32,100 bases of DNA from JBBDWZ01 sp050732575 (GTDB taxonomy: Bacteria > Gemmatimonadota > Gemmatimonadetes > Longimicrobiales > RSA9), in assembly GCA_050732575.1 (NCBI GenBank), contig JBOHRF010000026.1, positions 1 through 32,100 on the forward strand, in the 5' to 3' direction. The notes beneath the pieces were generated by a model. That model saw nothing but the letters and a program-made list of their open reading frames with translations. It was not told where the DNA came from and ran no database searches. The position numbers and the translations under genes are program-made. Shown here in pieces: positions 22,972 through 29,588 of the stretch. How positions within the stretch are numbered: the stretch's first letter is position 1; each line of letters opens with the position of its first letter.

Positions 22972-25404
22972 CTATTCAGCGCGCAGAACATTCATCGGAT
23001 CCACGCGCGTCGCCCGCTGGGCGGGGAGCAAAGCCGCGAGTAGTGTCGCCGATGCCAGGAGGATCGGTGCGACCGTGAACGTGATGAGATCGAGCGTGCT
23101 GATCTGAAACACGAATCGAGTCAACGCCCGACTCAGTAAAACCGCACTGATGCCGCCCATCCCTATGCCGATGAACGACAGTCGCGCGCCTTCAGCCAGC
23201 ACGAGACGTCGGATATCGTGACCGGTCGCGCCCACCGCCATTCGGATTCCCAGTTCACCGGTTCGCTGGCTCACGCCGTACGACGCAACGCCGTACGTGC
23301 CCAGAACAGCAAGGACAAAGACCAGGAGCGAGAACGCGCCGACCAGCAGCATGTGAAAGCGTTGTTGTGCAATGGAGGTGGCTACAAGGTCATCGAGGGT
23401 GCGCACACGATACAGCGGCAGGTTGGAATCGAGTTCACGGATGAGTGTTCGGATCGCGGGAACAACGGCATCCGGGTCGTTGCGCGTTTTCACGAGAAGT
23501 GTCATGAAATTGAATCCACTCTGCGTCGCAGGGAGGTACACGGTGCGACCGGCCTCGCCGTCCAATCCGGTCGTGCGCACGTCGGCAGCAACGCCGACCA
23601 CCTCCGCCGTTTCGCCGAAGGGCAGATCGATACGAGTACCAATCGGGTTCGAACTGCCCCAGACGGAACGAGCCAGCTCACCGCTCACGATCGCGACACG
23701 AGGCGCTGAGCGGCCATCCGTGGTTTCGAAGCGACGGCCTTTCCGGATCGGGATGCCGAGCAATGCGAAGTAATCCGGTGCAACCTGTCGAAAAATGGCA
23801 CGCAGAGCGCGGTTATCATCGACACCAGGCCGAGTGAAGGAAAACGACGATGGCTCCTCCTCAAGGGGTGGCGCACTGGCCAGCGTTGCGGCCTGGATCC
23901 CGGGGAGGCTCTCCATGCGTTCGAGTAGTTTAGCGAAGAACGCGTCGCGCGCGGCTTGTGACGGGTACGTCGTGGCCATTGGCAACTCGAGCTGAAAGGT
24001 CAGGACACGCTTGGAGTCGAGACCGGAATCCACGCGAAGCAGTGCCTGATAGCTCCGCACCATGAGACCGCCGGCCGCGAGCAGCAGCATGGCGAGCGCA
24101 ATCTGGGATGTGGTCAACAGCCGCATGAGGCGGCGATCGTCTCTGCCCCGCGATCGGCTGCCACCCTGACGCAGCACCAGCATCACTTCCGGCCGAGCCG
24201 ATTGCCAGGCTGGAACCAGCCCGATCAACGTGACTGTAAGCAGGGTAACGACCGATGTGAATGCGAGCACGGTTCCGTCGATCGTGGCGTCGGAGAGCAA
24301 GGGGATGTCCGCCGGTCCGGTCGCGACGACCGCTTTGACGATCGCCACGGCGAGCAACACGCCGACCAATGCTCCCGATCCGCCCAGCAGCAGACTCTCC
24401 ACCAGCACCTGCGAGGTGAGGCGAAGGCGGGAAGCGCCGAGCGCACGCTGCACGGCCATCTGCTTTCGGCTCGCCGCCGCCCTGATCAGGAGCAGGTTCG
24501 CCACATTGGCGCACGCTCCCAACAACACCGCTCCCACTGCGCCCAGCAGGAACATCAGTGCGCTCCTGACGTTGCGGACCACCTGTTGGTGCAGGGGAAC
24601 GAGTCGAATGCCAGTGTCCCGGTTGGTCTCCGGATGCAGCTCCGACAATCGCGTTGCGATGGCGGCCAGCTCCGCCTCGGCTTGCTGCGGCGTGACACCG
24701 GCAGCGAGTCGCGCCACGACCCGCATCTTGCGCGCGTCGCGGCCGCCGGTCTGGTTGTCTTCCGGGACCAGCGGACGCCAGAGTTGCACGTCCGTGCCCA
24801 GCACATGCACACTGCGCGCACCGACCTCCGGAGGCATGATGCCCACAACTTCGTAGGGAAATCCGTTGACCGTCACACTCCGCCCGACCAGGCTCGCGTC
24901 TCCAGCGAATTGTGTTTGCCAGAGGCCATAGCTGAGGATGGCGCGCCGGTGGTTGCCGATAACGCTCTCTTCGGCGAGGAAAGTGCGCCCGTACAGAGGC
25001 GCCACGCCCAGCGTTTCGAAGAACCCGCTGCTCACGCGCGCGACCGAGACACGCTGCGGCTCGGTCCCGCCCGTGACATTCACATCGCCGTTCGGGAAGG
25101 TCCACACGATGCCCATGCCAGCGAAGCCCGAGGCTTGCTCGCGCCAGTCGCGGAAATCGAGATACGATGCGTTCCCCTCGGTGAGGCCCTGGTTGGGAGC
25201 AGTGCTCCACACCATCACCAACCGATGCGGGTCCTGGAAGGGCAGCGGCTCGAGCAGCACGACGTTGATGATCGAGAAGATCGCTGTATTGGCGCCAATA
25301 CCGAGTCCGAGCGTGACCACTGCCACGATCGACAGCCCCGGGCGGCGCAGCAAAGAGCGCGCAGCACTGCGCAACTGACCGGTGATCCATTCGATGCTGC
25401 TCAT
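22972..25404 (-). CDS. ADOP/MacB-type ABC permease, intact one-chain form
   Basis: The 810-aa protein has the full two-half layout. A helix at about 24-46 ('LSIVAVVTLGLGIGANTAIF') and a MacB_PCD periplasmic domain come first. FtsX helices lie near 285, 345 and 385, a further helix near 430 ('SQIALAMLLLAAGGLMV'). A second periplasmic domain and a final FtsX domain with 'VSQRTGELGIRMAVGATG' and 'PAQRATRVDPMNVLRAE' complete it. The start at 25404 has GAGGAT ahead of it. Such proteins are presumed to work with a MacB-like ATPase encoded elsewhere, in mechanotransmission or export at the inner membrane. It is a paralogue of the split gene at 18563-21051 but clearly diverged, and reads towards it. 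Confidence 0.9.
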   Translation of the reverse strand: MSSIEWITGQLRSAARSLLRRPGLSIVAVVTLGLGIGANTAIFSIINVVLLEPLPFQDPHRLVMVWSTAPNQGLTEGNASYLDFRDWREQASGFAGMGIVWTFPNGDVNVTGGTEPQRVSVARVSSGFFETLGVAPLYGRTFLAEESVIGNHRRAILSYGLWQTQFAGDASLVGRSVTVNGFPYEVVGIMPPEVGARSVHVLGTDVQLWRPLVPEDNQTGGRDARKMRVVARLAAGVTPQQAEAELAAIATRLSELHPETNRDTGIRLVPLHQQVVRNVRSALMFLLGAVGAVLLGACANVANLLLIRAAASRKQMAVQRALGASRLRLTSQVLVESLLLGGSGALVGVLLAVAIVKAVVATGPADIPLLSDATIDGTVLAFTSVVTLLTVTLIGLVPAWQSARPEVMLVLRQGGSRSRGRDDRRLMRLLTTSQIALAMLLLAAGGLMVRSYQALLRVDSGLDSKRVLTFQLELPMATTYPSQAARDAFFAKLLERMESLPGIQAATLASAPPLEEEPSSFSFTRPGVDDNRALRAIFRQVAPDYFALLGIPIRKGRRFETTDGRSAPRVAIVSGELARSVWGSSNPIGTRIDLPFGETAEVVGVAADVRTTGLDGEAGRTVYLPATQSGFNFMTLLVKTRNDPDAVVPAIRTLIRELDSNLPLYRVRTLDDLVATSIAQQRFHMLLVGAFSLLVFVLAVLGTYGVASYGVSQRTGELGIRMAVGATGHDIRRLVLAEGARLSFIGIGMGGISAVLLSRALTRFVFQISTLDLITFTVAPILLASATLLAALLPAQRATRVDPMNVLRAE

Positions 25405-25428
25405 TCGATATCCTCGACGAGAGTGCGA

Positions 25429-26132
25429 CTACGGAACCATGTGATGCATGGGCCCGCAGACGCGCCAGCTCTGCCCCGAACAGCCGCGCGTTCTGCCGCT
25501 CCCGAAGGCGAATGCTTCATAGTGCGTGAGCAGTCCGGCCTGCGGATGCACCGCGATCCAGTGCTCCGCCGACTCGCGGCTGGCGAAAAAGAAACTGAAG
25601 TGACAGGCCATTGCAATGAGCCGGGTGGCTGACGTGACGCGACTCACCAGGGACAACATGACATCTCTCGGCTCCACCGTCTTCAGGCCCCTGGGTGAGA
25701 TCGTGATTCGGACAGGCTCGCCGCTCACAGGGTCTTGCGAACTCGACCCGGGCGGTTTCACGGAGGAGCTCCGGCAGAAACAAGCAGTCCTGGGCGCACC
25801 AAGTCCAGAGCGATCCGGCAGTGATGATGAAGCGGTGACGCGTGCGGCTGGGCGGAAAGTCCATAGCATCCTTCCACGCGGCCGCGTTCACCCCAGTACA
25901 CGAATGGCCTCGGTGCCGAGCTCCTGAGCAGCGCTTCCACCTGAGCGCTCGACCAGTCAAGCGCCCCGGCCAGCCGGGCGATGTCGACGAGCCCTCCTTT
26001 CGCGAGCTCTCTGAGCAACGCGCTGCCGGCGCTCTGTTCCCCGGGCGCAAGCCAGGGCATTGCCGCCTTCCACAACTCGATCGCGCCCGCACTGATCTTC
26101 TGTATCACCATGCCGAACCTGGCCGCGCTCAA
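25429..26132 (-). pseudogene. MerB-like (alkylmercury lyase family) gene with two frameshifts
   Basis: Three successive frames give one protein. The first (to about 25850) is helical with 'LAKGGLVDIARLAGALDWS', like the N-terminal winged helix of MerB. The second reads 'RHRFIITAGSLWTWCAQDCLFLPELL', the family's WCAxDxLFxP catalytic strand with the Cys and Asp that correspond to Cys96 and Asp99 of MerB. The third (from about 25760) reads 'SQDPVSGEPVRITISPRG' and 'ACHFSFFFASRESAEHWIA', matching the second catalytic Cys (Cys159) region. Each join needs a one-base shift. The active enzyme cleaves carbon-mercury bonds; many family members have unknown substrates. It lies 20 bases behind the AraC gene. 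Start: TTG at 26132 or ATG at 26111. Confidence 0.72.
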
Positions 26133-26152
26133 CCATCTCGTCTTGCACAGGA

Positions 26153-26998
26153 TTAGCGTCGCGTGGGAGGTCGCTGCGAGCTTGTGGCAAACCGAGCGCG
26201 AAAGGTGTGCGGCGTGGTACCGACCAGTTTGCGGAACGTGTTGGTGAAGTGGCTCTGGTCGGAGAATCCGGCCTGGAACGCGATCGTGGACAGCGAGTCT
26301 TGCGAAGCGGTCAACCGGTGGCAGGCAAACTCAATGCGCCGCTGCCGAATGTAGTGTCCGACTGTACAGCCAAAGCGTTGACGAAACTCGCGCGCCAGGT
26401 GAACATGGTGTACGCCTGCGCAATGAGCCAGGCCCACGAGCGTTTGATGTCGACGAAATTCATCATCGATCTGCTCCCGCACACGTTCTAGCCAGGGCGG
26501 CGCATCCTGGCGCGCTTCGAGACCGGGACGCTCGCCCAGTTCCGCGAGGAGCGCGAGCACGAGGCTTTCCACAGACGTAGTCGACAGATCGTCGCGCAAC
26601 TCGAGCTCGCGACGCAGTTGGAAGGCGAGCCAACGAGGTGGCGCGCGACGCGTGGTCTGCAAGCGTTCGAGATCGGGAAACTCATCCGCAGCGCGCGCCA
26701 GCACACCGGGCTCGATACTCACCGTCATGCAGCGACTGCCGGCGTCGGAGATGCGAACGCCGTACGCGTCTCCGGGCGGGTGGAACACGAGTGCCGCAGG
26801 ACCGCAGTGCAATCGCCCGCGGCACCATTCCACGTCATACCCACCATCGATGGTCAGACATAGTTGTGCGCACGAATGCGGTTGCGTCGGGATGTCGCGG
26901 CCGGCGTCGTAGGATGCCTCGCAGAGACAGAAACCCGGCACGTCCAGCATTTTCAGCGGCCGCGCGCAGTCGTGTGTGTCGATGCCGCTCGAATTCAT
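26153..26998 (-). CDS. AraC-family transcriptional regulator
   Basis: From the ATG at 26998 the product is 281 aa. The N-terminal half, with 'CAQLCLTIDGGYDVEW' and 'GPAALVFHPPGDAYGVRI', looks like a cupin-type sensing domain. The C-terminal ~100 residues form a full AraC/XylS double HTH: 'TLVGLAHCAGVHHVHLAREF', 'GHYIRQRRIEFACHRL', 'LSTIAFQAGFSDQSHFTNTF' and 'VGTTPHTFR'. The start is uncertain, with no ribosome binding site at 26998; ATGs at 27091 and 26950 are alternatives. It precedes the MerB-like pseudogene closely and may have controlled it. Effector unknown. The gene is intact although both neighbours are broken. Confidence 0.87.
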   Translation of the reverse strand: MNSSGIDTHDCARPLKMLDVPGFCLCEASYDAGRDIPTQPHSCAQLCLTIDGGYDVEWCRGRLHCGPAALVFHPPGDAYGVRISDAGSRCMTVSIEPGVLARAADEFPDLERLQTTRRAPPRWLAFQLRRELELRDDLSTTSVESLVLALLAELGERPGLEARQDAPPWLERVREQIDDEFRRHQTLVGLAHCAGVHHVHLAREFRQRFGCTVGHYIRQRRIEFACHRLTASQDSLSTIAFQAGFSDQSHFTNTFRKLVGTTPHTFRARFATSSQRPPTRR

Positions 26999-27117
26999 TC
27001 GCAACCCGCGCAAGGAGGCCACCAGTAGTTGGTTGGCATCTCTGCTGATTCGACGCTCACCTCGAGCTGCAGGTTGTATCCATGCGAACATCCTGCCAGT
27101 TCGAGCCCCGACCGCGC

Positions 27118-27326
27118 CTACTTCGCTGCGAACGCCCCTTCCTCGAGCACATCTTCCATACGGCTGACGAACTCCCAACTCACCGCCGGGATGCACCACT
27201 GCTTTTTCTGCCACGGCTTGATGTCGTTTTTTTTGGAACCCGCCGCACCGTCTCATCCACGATCGAGTCGACCACGCGCAGCTCGACCAGGCGGTCGGCC
27301 AGCAGCTGCATGGTCCATTTCGCGTA
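27118..27326 (-). pseudogene. IS630-family transposase fragment
   Basis: The minus strand reads 'KWTMQLLADRLVELRVVDS' and 'DETVRRV' followed by a frame change at a run of eight A (27234-27227). It goes on as 'KNDIKPWQKKQWCIP' and 'EFVSRMEDVLEE' before a stop. This matches the HTH-linker part of IS630/Tc1-type transposases (WTxxLLAdrL...SxxTVxRxLkKnxLKPWrkkqWCIP..FVxxMEDVL). Both the N-terminus and the DDE domain are absent. The upstream edge meets the dispersed repeat at 27328. Confidence 0.75.
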
Positions 27327-27327
27327 T

Positions 27328-27430
27328 CAGTCATGCCAGCCCCGGGGGAATTCAGCCCAACGGCTCCGCATGGCAATAGAGGGTGGATTGCCGAAGATGT
27401 GCTGACAAGCCTCGTGACAGCGGGCTTCTC
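27328..27430 (+). repeat. dispersed repeat, copy 2
   Basis: This is the second copy of the repeat at 10039-10152, in the same orientation and 17.3 kb away. It fills the space between the IS630 fragment and the end of the PQQ dehydrogenase remnant. It is about ten bases shorter than copy 1 in its middle. Confidence 0.7.
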
Positions 27431-27448
27431 CGGGTCACACGTGATAGA

Positions 27449-27797
27449 TCAGTCGCGCGGCAGTGCAAACGCTACGTACGCACCGCCCGATGGCGCACCA
27501 TTCTTGCCACCGCCGCAGGCAATAACGATGTATTGCCGCCCGTTCACGACGTACAGCGAAGGCGTGGCATTGCCGGCAGCGGGCAGCTGCGCTTCCCAGA
27601 GCAGTTTGCCGGTGAGCTTGTGGTAGGCGCGGAATTTCTTGTCCCAGCTGGTCGCACCGATGAACAGCAGTCCGTTAGCCGTGACGACGGGGCCGCCGTA
27701 ATTGTCTGTCCCCGTACACGGGCCAGTCCACGGATCGTCGTTGGGCAACCAGCATTGTAGGCAGGCCCGCCAGTAGCAAGGCAAAGCGGATGGCCAT
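27449..27797 (-). pseudogene. PQQ-dependent dehydrogenase with a large internal deletion
   Basis: The ATG at 27797 opens 'MAIRFALLLAGLPTMLVAQ' and 'DWPVYG', a signal peptide and the usual first strand of a quinoprotein glucose/alcohol dehydrogenase. At about 27712 the frame changes and reads 'TDNYGGPVVTANGLLFIGAT', 'KFRAYHKLTGKLLWE', 'LPAAGNATP' and 'GGAYVAFALP', the last blade and C-terminus of the same family. About 550-600 residues between are missing, including the PQQ and calcium sites. The join falls in an ACGGGGACA-like sequence that both ends could share, so a microhomology deletion is likely. It follows the cupin gene by 17 bases. Non-functional. Confidence 0.8.
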
Positions 27798-27814
27798 GAC
27801 TCTCTCACCGTTTC

Positions 27815-28201
27815 TCATCGGTCTTTCTTCAATTCAACAACAATGACTTCGATGGTCTGTGTGGTGTTGTTCACATCGGCATGCATCTCACCGGGCGGAT
27901 CGGCATCCAGCCAGTAGGCCTTGCCGCGTTCCCAGTTGTACGTCTTCAGCGCCTTGCCATCCTTGTCCACCACAGTCAACGGCCCGCCGGTCAACGCAAT
28001 GAGCGCGCGTCCGTGTTCGTGGCGGTGCAGCGTGAGCGGCTGTTTGGGCTGGATGATCGACTTCCACACGCGCATGTGCTCGTTCTCGAATTGTGGCTCC
28101 CGGCGCGTGGTGGTTTGAGCCTGTTGCTGCGCCCACATCACACCAGCACCCGCAAGAAAGCAAAGGCAGCAAGCAAACAGGGACAGGCGCATACCTCTCA
28201 T
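27815..28201 (-). CDS. exported cupin-domain protein
   Basis: The ATG at 28201 is preceded by AGGAG six bases away, better than any upstream start. The 128-aa product has a signal peptide (residues 1-24, MRGMRLSLFACCLCFLAGAG then VMWAQ). A small cupin barrel follows: motif 1 'LHRHEHGRALIAL' with H59, H61 and H63, and motif 2 'GEMHADVNNT' with H107, the usual metal ligands. It probably binds a metal in the periplasm; substrate unknown. It was probably co-transcribed with the PQQ dehydrogenase that follows. The 170-base gap to the divergent outer-membrane gene (28202-28370) shows no obvious operator. Confidence 0.82.
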   Translation of the reverse strand: MRGMRLSLFACCLCFLAGAGVMWAQQQAQTTTRREPQFENEHMRVWKSIIQPKQPLTLHRHEHGRALIALTGGPLTVVDKDGKALKTYNWERGKAYWLDADPPGEMHADVNNTTQTIEVIVVELKKDR

Positions 28202-28370
28202 GGTTGGCTCCTGGCGGAAGGGGCGACGACCAACGATACGCTCCAGCCAATAGCGCGGCCAGCGCGCGGCGGGCAGCGCGTGAGAAGGAATCGGCCATGG
28301 CCGCGTGTCACGGAAGTCCGACCGCAAGATGCGGCGGACGTCAACGGACCACGTCATGGAGAATCACACA

Positions 28371-29033
28371 ATGAAACCGATCACAATCGCAGCCCTGGCG
28401 CTGCTGGTTGCCACTTCTGCGCAGGGTCAGAAGGCCCGCCTTGCCCCGCTGCCCGTGCCGCAGAATGAGGGACTCATGCTCAGTGGGCTCACAGTCGTTG
28501 CTTCCGGGATCACCATCCAGGGGCCCGGCATGCGCGGCCAGATCAAGACCAACCTGGGCACGGGCGCAGGCGTGCAGGTGGGTTACGGCTTCACACCCAG
28601 GATCATGATTTTCGCGGGCGCCGATGTAGCAAAGCAGTCCACCACGTATGCCGGCATCGATGGCGATTTCGGCCTGGCGCACCTCGAGCTGGGCGGCCGC
28701 ATGGTATTCCCGCAGCCGGGGAAGCGCATGCTGCCCTACGTGGTGGCGCTGGTCGGTACGCGCGCGCTGGCCGCGAGTTCGGACAACCAGGGTGTTTCTG
28801 TCACGTTGCGGCTTTCCGGCACTGAGCTGGGTGCGGGCGGCGGTTTTCTCTACGCGCTGACACCGAGCCTTGCCATAGACGCGGGCGTGAACGCCGTACG
28901 CGGCAAGTTTGGCAAAGCCGTGTTGAGCGGGGATATGAGCTCCGAAGCAACGGTCGACGTAAACAGCACCACGAATCTGCGCCTGAAAGTGGGCTTCAGC
29001 TGGCACCCGTCCGCGCGTGCAGCGCGCTCCTGA
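28371..29033 (+). CDS. outer-membrane beta-barrel protein
   Basis: The ATG at 28371 has GGAG nine bases before it and starts a clean signal peptide (MKPITIAALALLVATSAQGQ). The 220-aa product then shows alternating amphipathic strands with Gly and aromatic residues: 'AGVQVGYGFTPRIMIFAGAD', 'LAHLELGGRMVFP', 'MLPYVVALVGTRALA', 'GTELGAGGGFLYAL' and 'TTNLRLKVGFSWHP'. This fits the 8-strand OmpA/OmpW-like barrel family (PF13505 type). It would be in the outer membrane. It is the first gene of a three-gene operon of exported proteins; the next gene is 37 bases on. Confidence 0.78.
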   Translation: MKPITIAALALLVATSAQGQKARLAPLPVPQNEGLMLSGLTVVASGITIQGPGMRGQIKTNLGTGAGVQVGYGFTPRIMIFAGADVAKQSTTYAGIDGDFGLAHLELGGRMVFPQPGKRMLPYVVALVGTRALAASSDNQGVSVTLRLSGTELGAGGGFLYALTPSLAIDAGVNAVRGKFGKAVLSGDMSSEATVDVNSTTNLRLKVGFSWHPSARAARS

Positions 29034-29070
29034 TCCAGCACTTACAACCAAGAGAAAGGCAAAGAAGCCC

Positions 29071-29577
29071 ATGAAACTCCATACCGAGCATCGCAGCGAG
29101 CGCTCACGACCGGACGCATTACGTTTGCTGGCCCGCTTGCTGGTGATCTTTCAGCCGCTGTTGGCGAGTTGCAGCGTTGATGCCACCGATCCATTTGACG
29201 CGCCGGCCGAGATCGCGGGCCGCTACACGCTTGCGGACGTGGGCGGCAACCGGTTGCCCACTACGATCTACGAGGGACCGTGGCAGCTCAACGGTCAGCG
29301 CCTCAACGTGCAGATCGCAATCCGCAGCAGCACGCTGCAGCTGACGGGCCAGCGCTATTCGCTGCTCATGCAGCTGGAAGCCACGGCGCAGGGACAAACC
29401 GTGCCCGTGCCGATAGCCGATGAGGGCGAATACCGCCGCAGTGGCGAGCGCATCGACTTCCATTCTGACGATGAAACGGTCGGCAGTTTTGTCGGCCACC
29501 TGCGCGGCACCGGTATCACTGTTTCCATCGACCTGATAGGCGATGGTCATCCACCCACGTTCCTGTTTCGCAAGTGA
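29071..29577 (+). CDS. lipoprotein of unknown function
   Basis: The 168-aa product has a long basic N-terminus, a hydrophobic run and a lipobox 'PLLASC' with Cys34. An in-frame ATG at 29017 lies inside the previous gene and is less likely. The mature part is all beta: 'IAGRYTLADVGGNRLPTTI', 'LQLTGQRYSLLMQLEAT', 'GTGITVSIDLIG' and a terminal 'PTFLFRK'. 'aGrYtLxxVnGxxLP' at its start is a phrase seen in many Gemmatimonadota lipoproteins with a lipocalin-like small barrel. No active site is visible. It overlaps the region just before the metallopeptidase gene, 11 bases away, so the two are co-translated. Confidence 0.72.
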   Translation: MKLHTEHRSERSRPDALRLLARLLVIFQPLLASCSVDATDPFDAPAEIAGRYTLADVGGNRLPTTIYEGPWQLNGQRLNVQIAIRSSTLQLTGQRYSLLMQLEATAQGQTVPVPIADEGEYRRSGERIDFHSDDETVGSFVGHLRGTGITVSIDLIGDGHPPTFLFRK

Positions 29578-29588
29578 CGGGGGCAACC

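Noticed and set aside
24202..25632. 476-aa plus-strand frame opposite the intact permease, and the 486-aa minus frame at 23930-25390
   Set aside because: Both are other-frame readings of the ADOP gene, whose own frame is full length and conserved.
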